Source: Pratylenchus scribneri
Taxonomy: Eukaryota; Nematoda; Chromadorea; Rhabditida; Pratylenchidae
Direction: 5' to 3'
NCBI GenBank assembly: GCA_030063045.1
Contig: JAQSEB010000139.1
Span: 1-64,000 of the forward strand
DNA length: 64,000 nt
Numbering within the stretch: position 1 is the stretch's first letter; each line of letters begins with the position of its first letter. The notes below the pieces were generated by a model. It had not been told where the DNA came from and searched no databases. It saw nothing but the letters and a program-made list of their open reading frames with translations. Made by a program: the position numbers and the translations under genes. Below, in pieces: positions 36,501 to 42,882 of this stretch.

Positions 36501-38236
36501 CCACATCCCTCCTTTCCCCCTTTTTTTCGGAATGACCCCTCTATCCACCCCCTTCTTCTCCATTCCCTCGTTTTGTTGCTAAAACTTAACCTTTTGTTTT
36601 TAGCTAAATTTAAAATTATTAATATTTATGGAGAATTGGGGAGTGAAGCTTTCCTCCCCCCACCCCATTAATTCCGGCTATTTTCGTCTCCCCCTTTCCA
36701 AATCCAAATCCAGGCGAAAGAGGCGAAAAGGGCGCCCTAGGCCAAAAAAGTTAAGAAACCGCCTCCGTCCTATTCGCCAGTTGTACCGGAAATTGGCCCT
36801 ACTCACTCTCGAACCCCCGGCAGATTAAATACTCATTAGAGGGTTCACCTCCCGGCACCTAGCCCTTTCCTCCTTCTCTTTTTTTTTCCCAAAAAAGAAC
36901 AACCATATAATAATAATGAATCATAATCAGGAATGCCGCTTCCCCCGTTATTCCCCCTTTTCATATTGTTCCTTTTCCCCAGTTGCTGCCACCTAACCAT
37001 TTGGGCCTTATTTCCACCCATCAAATCAAAGTTGCCGTTTGCCGTCTTCCTCCTTCTTATCAATGCAATGTGCCACCCCATTCCATGCCTTCTCATCCAA
37101 TCATCAACCCCTGTTATTTGGTTGCTCTTCTTTTGGTCCCTTTTTGGTGCCCCTTGGTGAGGAATTTTTTTGAAAAGTTGGCCCGGGCCGGGGAGTGTCG
37201 CTAAAGCGATTTGAGGATATGGTAGGAAGGATTTGGGCTCGCGGGGCCCCTCGCTTTTCTCCTTCAGCCATTGGTTGAAGGAAGAGCCCACCTTCCTAAC
37301 TCCGCCTCCCCCAACACTTGGCGATTTCCCCCCACCTTTCTCGGGCCAACACTTCTCCGAATGTTCTTCTAGTTTTTCCTCCCCCGTTCAGCTCGCCTGC
37401 CCCAACACCGTCCGCTGCCTTCATTTTTGCCAATGTGCCAGAATCCTTGCCCAAAAAACACCCCTTTTTATCATTTTGTGGCATTTTTTAATATTTGGCG
37501 GCGATAAACTGTTAATTAAAACTCTATTGTATGGGGCAAAATATAGTTGGGGTGGAGAAATTCTAGGTGAGAGCATTCCATCCTCAGGGCCAGTCAGCCG
37601 CCCCCCGTCAGCGAGATTAATCGGAATTCCCACCGATAATCTCCCCCTCCGGTGGGATTAATCAGAATCCCCACTGATTATCCCCCCTTCTTCATCAGGC
37701 TTTTATGCCGTCCTACCCTCTTCCTTTTCCTTTCCCCACTCTCCCAGTCCTCAATTCCTCCGGTTTGATTCTCCGATCTTCCTTCCAAGCTACCCCTTAC
37801 CCACTTATGCCGAATCATCAGGGATTTGGCCCATTTTGACCTTTGGGTCCCAGTCCCCATCAACAATGACTGGGTGGAGCCCCCACCCCCAATTCGGTCT
37901 TAAACCGGCATCAATGTCCCACCCGGGCCCCCTTCCGAGGCAGGGGGAAGCTCCGGACCTCCCGGCCGGCGGGGTTGGCCAACCTCCCAAAATTTGGCCC
38001 CGGGCGACAACTTATATTTTTTGCTTATTTTTTACCTCCTCCACAGTCCAGAATGAAGCGACCGCTTTCTTATAGAATTGCCAAATATCCTGATATTTGA
38101 TGGGGAAGATGACAAATCGATTTGGGTTCTCTCGAAGCAGTGGTTCAGTTGCCTCCAAATCCAGTCCATTTTTCGCCGGTTCAGTTGTCTCCATCTCCAA
38201 ATTCACTCCATTTTTCGGCATTTGATTTTCGTCCAT
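18598..38236 (-). CDS. rnr-2: Ribonucleotide reductase small subunit (R2), split by a 17.6-kb retroelement
   Basis: Makes the tyrosyl-radical subunit that supplies dNTPs for replication. Seven exons: 38036-38236 (ATG at 38236), 20292-20408, 20108-20241, 19737-20070, 19139-19191, 19024-19084, 18598-18750, giving 350 residues, all in phase. Exon 1 ends FWTVEE; exon 2 begins [13 protein letters not shown] and holds [13 protein letters not shown]. Iron-ligand motifs are present: [18 protein letters not shown] and SRDEGLH. The C-terminus EFRLDSDF matches the R2 tail that docks in R1. Intron 1 spans 20409-38035 and contains a complete LTR element in the opposite orientation. Without it and its duplicated target site the intron would be 48 bp. 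The coding sequence is intact, so the gene may still work if the long intron is spliced. Confidence 0.96.
19300..19537. repeat. Foldback element with GCGCAAATGTCGG ends
   Basis: Left end reads GCCGACAATTGCGCACCCGA then CATTTGCGCACTAG; right end reads TAGTGCGCAAATGTCGGG then TGCGCAAATGTCGCGG, its near-perfect reverse complement. The middle contains telomere-like CCTAACCCTAGCCCTAATCC. In RNR2 intron 4, next to a SINE. Confidence 0.75.
19545..19690 (+). mobile_element. tRNA-derived SINE copy
   Basis: GGTCTCGGGTTCGAATCCGC contains a box B promoter (GGTTCGAATCC). It is followed by a shared tail: GAGGAAGTTATTTTTTC, TTGGTTGTCATTTTTATGAA, then TCTAAAATACATTTCTAGCC. The same head and tail occur at 41060, 42363, 44282, 44405 and 46378. 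Confidence 0.75.
20431..20435. repeat. Target site duplication of the BEL element, left
   Basis: ACTTA directly before TGTCGCTAAAG; the same five bases follow the right LTR at 38010-38014. Five base pairs is usual for BEL/Pao. Confidence 0.95.
20436..21249 (+). repeat. 5' LTR
   Basis: 814 bp, TGTCGCTAAAGCG...CCGGGCGACA. Line-by-line reading shows no difference from 37196-38009 at a constant offset of 16,760. It contains imperfect hairpin-forming GATTAATCGGAATTCCCACC / GGTGGGATTAATCAGAATCC repeats near 20860-20930. A GGTGAGAG at 20806 could be a splice donor if transcription starts upstream of it. Confidence 0.95.
21252..21269 (+). other. Primer binding site (putative)
   Basis: TGGAGCCCCGTACGGG begins two bases after the LTR end. 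TGG pairs with the CCA tail of a tRNA, as expected for a reverse-transcription primer site. The tRNA identity cannot be fixed by eye. Confidence 0.7.
22251..22301 (+). promoter_or_regulatory. Twin perfect hairpins in the leader
   Basis: AAACATGTCC-TAT-GGACATGTTT (22251-22273, 10-bp perfect stem) is followed at once by CAAGGTTTGCCC-TTT-GGGCAAACTTTG (22275-22301, 12-bp stem with one G-U pair). Both have three-base loops. Confidence 0.8.
22704..22781 (+). promoter_or_regulatory. Second pair of leader hairpins
   Basis: CACCAAATTC-TTGGT-GAATTTGGTG (22704-22728, 10-bp perfect stem) and GAGGACTT-GG-AAGTCCTC (22764-22781, 8-bp perfect palindromic stem). Confidence 0.75.
23247..26608 (+). CDS. Gag, protease and start of RT of the BEL polyprotein
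   Basis: First part of one long frame (ATG at 23247; a second ATG at 23292 is equally plausible). The N-terminal part is Gag-like, with Pro/Gln-rich linkers and a conserved-looking region [20 protein letters not shown] typical of BEL Gag. Zinc knuckles follow near residues 608 and 639 ([14 protein letters not shown] and [14 protein letters not shown], plus a third [13 protein letters not shown]). The aspartic protease motif is at about residue 822 ([19 protein letters not shown] in place of the common DSGA/DTGA). The frame is broken at 26608 by a hAT element, just where the RT fingers begin. Confidence 0.93.
26601..26608. repeat. 8-bp target site duplication of the hAT element, left
   Basis: GTAATCAC, repeated at 27816-27823. 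Eight base pairs is the hAT hallmark. Confidence 0.95.
26609..27815 (+). mobile_element. Non-autonomous hAT transposon nested in RT
   Basis: 1,207 bp with terminal inverted repeats TAGGGCTGGCAAA / TTTGCCAGCCCTA and perfect 8-bp duplications. Subterminal ACTATTT repeats are dense at both ends (for example TAACTATTTTGC). AT-rich, in sharp contrast to the host element. Element plus one duplication is 1,215 bp, a multiple of three, so the flanking frames agree. Confidence 0.96.
26839..27636 (+). CDS. hAT transposase remnant: BED finger plus dimerisation domain
   Basis: An open frame of 265 codons. The N-terminal half holds a BED-type zinc finger ([13 protein letters not shown], then [11 protein letters not shown]). 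The C-terminus has the hAT dimerisation signature ([19 protein letters not shown] then [12 protein letters not shown]). Full hAT transposases are 550-700 residues; the central RNase H-like catalytic core with its DDE residues is missing, and the join is in frame. The product could bind transposon ends and dimerise but not cut. Whether it is expressed is unknown. Confidence 0.85.
   Translation: MPPNNTKYALFRQWIDRLNGNSVYTINTTKEGKGIYCEACQQQVYIKFTTTNRQREFVQQKVIQQNCSTILFGHLKQHNETLKHRRALLRVSEKEKRQKQQFLDATTSNIPDQFTFDLASSAVWQDLAYIQSNFAKLAESITKLEKQGLSIYEQLQIFGEVQDEMEMAIGESAEQIQEKFKFIVSNNPGIEIMSQICNILSGQNNNCDVSPNLIPFYKYSPLTSCDVERSFSMYKSILADNRMSFNINNLEMYLICNYNQERSDQ
27816..31358 (+). CDS. RT, RNase H and integrase of the BEL polyprotein
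   Basis: Continuation of the frame after the hAT insertion. RT: motif A ADIKQAF (about 27960) and the catalytic box FMDD (28197-28208; YVDD or FMDD-like in BEL). RNase H: SDAS (28701), ARMELIG (28839) and WADSQ (28929) supply the acidic residues. Integrase: HHCC finger 29691-29809 (HSLTHHF ... CGHCQREK), then catalytic Asp at 29904 (TGLDLLG), Asp at 30096 (LSDNGTNF) and Glu at 30207 (WSGGVYERI). After integrase comes a Pro/Glu-rich linker to about 31355. All key residues are present, so the only lesion I see is the hAT. Confidence 0.95.
31359..35054 (+). CDS. Env-like glycoprotein region (phlebovirus Gc type), fused to pol
   Basis: Same frame as pol, with no stop between them. It has a hydrophobic start [20 protein letters not shown] (signal-like, 31359), a Cys-rich stretch, and a membrane helix near 31738-31812. 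A second hydrophobic segment near 32029 begins a long Cys-rich ectodomain with N-glycosylation sites (NGT, NIS, NCT, NHS). [17 protein letters not shown] (32475-32525) resembles the Cys-rich fusion-protein core of phlebovirus glycoproteins. Further helices lie at 33474-33536, 33690-33765 and 33802-33840. The tail has five degenerate proline-rich repeats (34000-34330, e.g. [18 protein letters not shown]). A spliced mRNA would be needed to make Env apart from pol. Described only; no reconstruction offered. Confidence 0.8.
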   Translation: MGPILPLFPLLCLMAICLPGGKAHSVSLFPSLLACHNLGVEVHAPPGTSKIEICCPGSCAARLYTAPFVFELPHEVAVNAYRCSSTAWRVNDQPEHSTIDCPALDECNLIRCTFCWERLANPECQPSLTAFLLGLILFSALLSACCLLTLFRQLWGNLHLAWRLFRECLRCANRGCQAASNVLTEEEIPLRGGPKMRSRRPHSFRSPISWSNPLRRLPNSAEGAVLIALSLLLSFPFPGAEGTAEVISSQSRTEDCWRTANGTTCAFRTSTTLTLLPANQVVALALHTPDGQVLGSLEITLEGLSTVCLPKTEGWIRPYEIIPQSIKRCPSAGSCEGQFCSKVRRNTPIPELAPFQSSPGNNFCQESKILWSSGCGFPGAACIFYRVFARPTSPFVYELVSCPLWEHRLETTIRLSGPGIELGAKFSLHPGMTAHWPVANISLTPISVSPAPTPILGHKFLIGREGVGILQDIPRHLSCPDAAAAQLFENCTLSPSVCADCTPDHSTGEVHCSCQDLDVSALLAHPSHRLPLQMGHLLVHYRANQIRAETGYFPVQIHVRMDGLRLSLAQNLAGCSLSPQSLEGCYRCTTGGEFVYQCEADIGSVIGEVDCPDGTRFLVHCSQNHSTPLRVIVPFDRADIDMECRLGCPAGTTVFPLRGQLHFVPLSPLFAPRTRTSERREMTQEGKWQGIDWRHIVSSLLGFPQFLFLSAAMLIGLTALILYIHFNPFTLLLRRSQQMRPTHSLLKMAIFLGPLPVAFTSPTNRSLDWEDQPIGLSFFSVFPQVLFFLSVFGLLALVLIFLPVEGERHRRIRPWSLIALLLLLLPVTQPLPGPPPPNPVCGPPESSGDESLDEYLMAALMEPPSFTLPPFDLNRPRQVPLLSTFQPNPSPFPPHPNFTGGPSSSSRQDPPPTTPYPNIRGGPPPHSTLYTNLQGGPSISFQQSPSHFTPYHNIPEGPSTSSQQPPPPIPSYPTIQGDPSTSTSFPQPPPPPGGGPPVQWILTNGSQTLGPMSVLPLAITDAANWRATAILPPAPPPCLFSYDQVGLRPMRPLPPAVINVFRPFFAGPRPWFLPLPVVWTGLLEIANRHGSAFLLSRDAFTPDLLITPGPSPNTYLLSVPSSFSILEVEPVNLDQADPSPGPSVYHQAPTPLDSPLRPQNSGVPAPAGGTAPLPHPSGPPSTRVPRRPRQPPDEEQNEMARQIARLHLRRRRYADSSDESTTSLPPQFGRQ
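35055..35580 (+). other. Non-coding spacer with a 3' splice-site-like sequence
   Basis: No convincing ORF. The sequence CCCCCTCCCTCCCAG ends at 35530, 50 nt upstream of the next ORF, and looks like a strong splice acceptor. Confidence 0.55.
35581..36489 (+). CDS. Accessory ORF 1 of the BEL element, 302 residues
   Basis: Complete ORF with ATG at 35581. Layout: acidic N-terminus ([17 protein letters not shown]), proline tracts broken by Ala/Asn/Glu including an uninterrupted run of 15 prolines (35847-35891), a globular region of about 130 residues (from [20 protein letters not shown] to [15 protein letters not shown]), a Pro/Ala-rich linker, and a C-terminal [20 protein letters not shown]. It resembles no domain I know. 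Codon use and C-richness match the rest of the element. The segment [20 protein letters not shown] is the best query for relatives. Possible roles are structural or nucleic-acid binding, but this is a guess. Confidence 0.75.
   Translation: MEEEFVNVDVEMQEDGGENGGALQVDESADDEAPPPPANEVPAANGAPPPPPANDGVPAEEVPPPPPPRARARSIGRVQPRPPGIDDDAPPPPPPPPPPPPPPPANPIWPLSVEDAWTTAARGRADPLIPSRVMIQLLCQTGGWDRQFPLARDAVDLMVTRGFTFFRHYGNRDQIGAPRLVDTAANNTAISPNRRETVTQFYARRHHIRLNHGRWPLLLENGGGYFPVEVIFVRAPGDLRGPPPPAAPPVVQPPVAPPAAAPVPVAAPAPAAVAPQFRLISASLVNNRVQCTVEVSFNLPQP
36588..36603 (+). promoter_or_regulatory. 3' splice-site-like sequence before accessory ORF 2
   Basis: AACCTTTTGTTTTTAG ends 24 nt upstream of the ATG at 36628. 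A nematode-style T-rich acceptor in an otherwise C-rich element, suggesting a spliced subgenomic mRNA. Confidence 0.5.
36628..36828 (+). CDS. Accessory ORF 2, Rev/Rex-like basic protein of 66 residues
   Basis: Small ORF with an arginine-rich stretch at residues 25-47 ([19 protein letters not shown] inside it), suited to RNA binding and nuclear import. It is followed by [10 protein letters not shown] at 52-61, which fits the leucine-rich nuclear export pattern (hydrophobic-x3-hydrophobic-x2-hydrophobic-x-hydrophobic) exactly, then EPPAD. This order, basic domain then export signal, is that of lentiviral Rev and deltaretroviral Rex. No sequence homology is claimed. The ORF is short and could be chance, but composition, position and the upstream acceptor argue for a gene. 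Confidence 0.55.
   Translation: MENWGVKLSSPHPINSGYFRLPLSKSKSRRKRRKGRPRPKKLRNRLRPIRQLYRKLALLTLEPPAD
36829..37195 (+). other. 3' untranslated part of the element and polypurine tract region
   Basis: No ORF of note. It ends GGCCCGGGCCGGGGAG directly before the 3' LTR; the GGGGAG end is the best polypurine-tract candidate. GGCCCGGGCC is a 10-bp palindrome. Confidence 0.5.
37196..38009 (+). repeat. 3' LTR
   Basis: 814 bp, identical by eye to the 5' LTR, followed by the ACTTA duplication (38010-38014) and then by RNR2 intron 1 and its exon 1 donor. Confidence 0.95.
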
Positions 38237-38667
38237 TTTTAAGTGAGAATAAGTATTTTAATATCAATCAATTTTTAATAATCTGGGATTAGAAGGGAGT
38301 AGAATTTAATTAGTAGCATAGCAGAGCATCAAAAATATTTTAAAAAATTATGTGTGATTTTCCAAATCCCAATTTAGAGCAGCTTATAAATACTTTAGGT
38401 AGTTTTTTTTTAGTCCAATCTCCAATCCGAGTCACTCGTTCAAAATTTTTTGTTTTAAAAATCCGATTTGGCGGGTCTATCATTTTTGTTGTGTTGCCGC
38501 GATCGCGGTCGCAAAGAAGACTGCGCAACCCACAGCGTACGCATTACGCAACCATCCCTAATAATAAGTTAAATCCTTTAATTACGATTTAGTAATTATC
38601 TTTATTAATTTCTTCGATAAAAATTTCCAAATTTAGACATTTCTAAAAAATAAATAATAACAAAACA
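38237..38667. promoter_or_regulatory. Divergent promoter of RNR2 and POLE3 with E2F-like site
   Basis: 431 bp between two divergent start codons. TTTGGCGGG at 38467-38475 matches the E2F consensus (TTTSSCGC/GGG type). A 12-bp palindrome CCGCGATCGCGG lies at 38497-38508 within a GC-rich island in AT-rich DNA. Both genes serve S phase, so shared E2F control is a natural reading. Inference from motif and gene identity. Confidence 0.65.
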
Positions 38668-39308
38668 ATGTCGGAAGTATCCCTGGAAGATCTGAAATTC
38701 CCTAAGGCCATTGTTGCGAGAATAATCAAGGATGCTCTCCCGGAAGGTGCTAAAGTTTCAAAGGTTCATAAAATATACTAAATTTCACTAAAATCAAAAT
38801 TTTTCAGGAAGCTCAAATTGCCATTGCAAGAAGTGCCTCAATTTTTATTTTGCATGCCACATCTTTTGCCAATGAAAATGCCCAATCAAAGAAGCGAAAA
38901 GTGGTGACAGCCGAGGACATTTTTCACGCCATCAGACAGCTGGAGTGCGAAGAATTGGAAGAATCGGTAAAATAAAATTAATAAAGAAATTAATTTTAAT
39001 CTTTTGTGAAGATAATCGAAGGACTTGAAGAGTTCAAAAAGAAGAAAATGGAACAGTCAAAAAAGAGGAGCGACAATAAGGCAAAACGGAAGGAAATGGA
39101 GAAGAAACAAGTGGCAGGTACAAGCGCCAACACCGCTGTTGAATCGCCGGAACCTGTAGAGGAAGATGAAGAAGAAGAGGAGGACGAAAATGAAGTGATG
39201 GAAGTGAGCGATGAGGAAGCCAATGGAGAAGAGGCGGAAGAAGAAAATGATGAAGAAGAGAAGGACGAAGATGATGATGATGTTGTCGAAATTGATGAGG
39301 ATGAATAA
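38668..39308 (+). CDS. POLE3: DNA polymerase epsilon subunit 3 (histone fold, CHRAC17-like)
   Basis: Three exons, 38668-38763, 38808-38966 and 39012-39308, give 183 residues. The histone fold starts LKFPKAIVARIIKDALPEGA and runs through EAQIAIARSASIFILHATSF and VVTAEDIFHAIRQLECEEL, the NF-YB/H2B-like POLE3 pattern. A Lys-rich helix and a very acidic tail (EEDEEEEEDENEVMEVSDEE) follow, as in POLE3. It pairs with POLE4 in Pol epsilon and in CHRAC chromatin remodelling complexes, and binds histones. Divergent to RNR2; REPS1 follows 169 bp downstream on the same strand. Confidence 0.92.
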
Positions 39309-39477
39309 AATTACTCGGATATTTAAAATGACTTAATTTTACTTTTTAATTAATTTATTTTGCATAAAAATTGATCTCTTTATTAAGCTGGAAATTTATA
39401 ATTTGTGTTTTTATGACACATTTTTATTTAATTAATTGTTAATTTTAAGTAATTTTTAATTAAATTTTCTTCCCAGA

Positions 39478-42400
39478 ATGGCTTCATTAAGCTGTGAAAG
39501 TGATTCCGGAGAAATGGTTTGCTTCAATTTAAATATTTATAATTTTAAATTAATCATTTTAGGCCTCAACCACGGCGGATGAGGTCGAGGAATCATCAAG
39601 ACATTCAACAACGGAAGATTCGGCCGATGAGAGCACCACGGACACAGATTCAAACCGTGGGAGTCCAACAACATCAAGATTTACGGCCAAAAGGAATTTA
39701 ACACCAAAAGAAGGGAAGAAATATGCGAATGGGCTTTTGGATGCCAAAAAACTTAGTAAGTCACAGTTTTTAGTAATTTTTTACTAATTTTTCATTAATA
39801 ATTACAAAAAATTAGTAAACTAATTTATTTTTAAGGTGTTTAGTAAATCATTTTACCATAAAACCATAAATAATAATTACAAAAATTAATGGAAAAAATT
39901 TATTATTTATTAAAAGATGTACAAAGTGACACGGAGACGAAGAATTTACTGGACGATATTGGCGAAGATTTTGATGAGGATTTTCTGAATTTACAAGAGA
40001 ACGGAATAGATTTGGGTAATTTTTACATAATCATTTTTCTTCAAAATTAAATTTTTTTTTCAGATCCAAAAATGTTTGAACTTTCCGATGAACAATTGAA
40101 TTATTACACAAATTGTTTCCTATATTTATTGGAGAAAACGCAGGTTTTTTTCGGATTTTAATGGAAATTTAGTAAAAAATTGTTTTAGGGTTTTGCCACT
40201 TTGCAAGGCGCCCTCCAAGGCTCCGACCGATTTGTGTTGGATTTTTTCCGAAAAAGTGGCCTGGACGATTTGAATTTGTCAAGGATTTGGTCGCTGAGCG
40301 ATATAAATGAGGATGGCTTCCTCAATTTTAACGAATTCATCACAGCAATGCATTTGGTCATTCTGCATCTTAAGGTTTCACTCAACTTCCAATCTTTGTA
40401 AATTATAATAAGTAGGGATCAGGATCGGTTTTTAGCTTAATATTTAGGTTTTTTTCATGAAATTTGCTAACCAAAATTGATTTCGGGAACTTTAAAATAG
40501 TTGATTATTGTATTTTAAATTTTCCTCTAAAAATTTACTAAAATAGGTAAAACTTATCAAAAAATTACGTCAAAAGCATGAAGAAAATCCGCAAAATATT
40601 TATGCATTCTCACCAAATCTGATGTATAAAAAATCGATCAAGACCTAAAAATCAGCTACTAATTATTAATATAAACCTCTTTTCTCATTTTAACTACGGC
40701 TTATAAATGAAACAAATTTCAAATTAAAAAATTCCTCATTCAATTTATATTAAATTCATTTGCAGGGTTGTGTGCCAATTCCCAATCAATTGCCCTCGCT
40801 GGCTCGTCCCCCAAACACTCCAACCCGCTCTTTAATCCAATTCGACAATGGCAGCATCGGTGCATTCCCAAATAGTTTGGCCGATTCCACCAGTGATTCT
40901 TCCACAAAAATCATTAGTGAATGCATTTCATCCAGCAGCGGTGGAAACAATAGTCAACAAATGATTGGAAGTTTGAGTGGCAATCATCAGCAAGGTATGT
41001 TTTTTTATTAATAAATTAATTATAAGCGATTTAGAATTATTGTAGTTTGACCAGAAATGCAATGTAGAGTATATAAAAATGCATAAAAATAATAATCAAG
41101 CCCGAAAAAAATTATTGGCCTCGGAGCGGATTCGAACCCGAGACCTTAATTTTACCAAATGAAGGGCCTTATCCTTACGGCTAAAAAAAATTTCGATATT
41201 TTGATAAAATTTTCAAATTCTTATCAGCCTAATCAAGGATTTTTTCTGGAAGTAAAATTAACTCTAGGCCTAAATCTAGCCTTAGTCTAACTCTTAAGCC
41301 TGCTCCTAATTTCCCGATACTTTTCAATTTTCATGAGGATTTTAATCAAATTTAACTTAGAATAAATGCCGAAATTTTAAATTTAATTGTATAAATTTTT
41401 TTTTTTTGAAAAATAAATAACAATTTTAACCATAAAAGTCTATCTTAACATTTTTTAAAAATTTTTTTCCAGAATTTGAGAAACAACGACAATATCCGCT
41501 GGCCATTCCAAACAATAAATTAGCAAGCAGTGCCATCGTTGCCCCATCATTGCCCAACAAAACATCCACCGATGCCAAACAACATTCCTTCTCCGATGAT
41601 CACCTCCATTCCAACAGTGGAAATGAGCATCGGGAAATGTTGTCAATTGCCAAATTTTCTGATGTTCCCCCATTGTTGGTGGACAGTCAACCAACTGCAT
41701 TGAATGGTTTAAATTTTTTTGTATAAATTAATTTAGAAATTTTTAAAAATTTTTAGCAGCCACAACTTCGAAAATTTTGCCGGAATTTGCACAATTGTTG
41801 GCCTCAAGTTCACGTGGACCTCCCCCACAACCACCACACCGCGATTACCAAGATGGAGGGGCAAAGGGGCACGGTAAAATTTTTCAAATTTCAATAAAAA
41901 TCTATAAAAAACTTAAATTTTAGGAAGAAGTGTGAGTTTGGACCTGAAGACATTTTCTGCATTTTCCCCAGTTTCTCGGATCAATAAAGAGTACGAAAAG
42001 AAGGAAGGAAATATCTAAGAAATTATAAAATTTTCAGCCATAAAAGTGTGGATGAACCCCATGGTTTGGTCAATGTTTTCCTTCCGGCCGCCGCCTCACA
42101 TCAAACAAATGCAACATCGACGCCGGAATTAATGCAAAAAAGGGGCCAACTTGTCGATCGATCCGTGCAAACAATGGAAATTGCACAAAATTTGGTTTCA
42201 ACTGGGACGCAGACAACTTCTACGGGGACAGGTTTCTTACCTTTTTCATTTATTTGAATGGAAATTTTATCGATTTTTAATTAAAATTTCCAATATTTAG
42301 TAAAATTTAACGGATTAATTCTTAATTTATTAGTTAAAATTTGTATTTCGTCTAAAAATTTACAGCGGAACATATAAAAATGAATAAAAGTGACAATTAA

Positions 42401-42882
42401 GCCCGGAAAAAAATAACTTCCTCTGAGCGGATTCGAACCCCAGACCCCTAAATTTGGAAAAGAGAATTCTTTGCACCAAAAACTTTCACTATTACTAAAA
42501 TCTTTTATAAACCCTAGTTAGTCTAAATAGCCCTAATCTATCTAAGTCTTAAGCCCATAGCCCAGGACCCAAACCGTAAAAATTAAAACTTACGCCTAAA
42601 CCCTACCTATGAAACTAAAAATTCCAAATTTTCGCAGATGAATTGTCCGAAGAAAATTTGGCCCTCTGCATTCGTGACCTGGACAACCACAAACTTTCGC
42701 CAAAAGAACGATGCCAACTACTCCAACGAATCAATGAACAATTGGAGCTGGAACGCACAACCCTAATGCAAGTTCGCCTTCAAGTCCAACTGCGAATTGA
42801 GGAGGCGGAACAGGAATTACAGCCGCCAAAACAGCAAATTGGATTGCCAAGAAGCAGTGGGAATAAGCCAACAACATTATAG
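39478..42882 (+). CDS. reps-1: REPS1-like EH-domain protein
   Basis: RalBP1-associated Eps15-homology protein acting in endocytosis and Ral signalling. Eleven exons: 39478-39516, 39563-39755, 39917-40015, 40064-40143, 40189-40374, 40766-40994, 41473-41706, 41757-41873, 41924-41990, 42038-42231, 42638-42882. After a Ser/Thr/Glu-rich N-terminus, the EH domain reads MFELSDEQLNYYTNCFLYLL, then SDRFVLDFFRKSGLDD, with the EF-hand loop DINEDGFLNFNEF and GCVPIPNQLPSL at its end. The middle is disordered, with a PPPQPPH proline motif. The C-terminus is a coiled coil (LLQRINEQLELERTTLMQVR), the RalBP1-binding type region. TTTTCTTCCCAG lies one base before the ATG, fitting trans-splicing, perhaps SL2-type given the close POLE3 gene. 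Introns 6 and 10 hold SINE copies. Confidence 0.88.
41060..41200 (-). mobile_element. tRNA-derived SINE copy in REPS1 intron 6
   Basis: Minus strand: TAGCCGTAAGGATAAGG is a box-A-like start, GGTCTCGGGTTCGAATCCGC a box B, then GAGGCCAATAATTTTTTTC and a tail ending in ATTTTTATATACTCTAC. The clearest head of the family. Confidence 0.8.
42363..42500 (-). mobile_element. tRNA-derived SINE copy in REPS1 intron 10
   Basis: Minus strand: GGTCTGGGGTTCGAATCCGC, then GAGGAAGTTATTTTTTTCC, GGGCTTAATTGTCACTTTTA and ATTTTTATATGTTCCGC. Confidence 0.75.

Larger units (their letters stand above)
20436..38009 (+). mobile_element. BEL/Pao LTR retroelement with Env-like and accessory ORFs
   Basis: A complete element of 17,574 bp (16,359 bp without the hAT insertion and its duplicated site). 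LTRs at 20436-21249 and 37196-38009, TG...CA ends with TGTCG/CGACA short inverted repeats, flanked by ACTTA on both sides. The internal part has a PBS-like site, a 2-kb leader, one long gag-pol-env frame and two further ORFs. The order protease-RT-RNase H-integrase, the paired zinc knuckles and the motifs place it in BEL/Pao. Plus-strand C content is very high against the AT-rich host. It is inserted antisense in RNR2 intron 1. Env-bearing BEL elements are known from nematodes (Cer7 of C. elegans, Tas of Ascaris). Confidence 0.96.
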
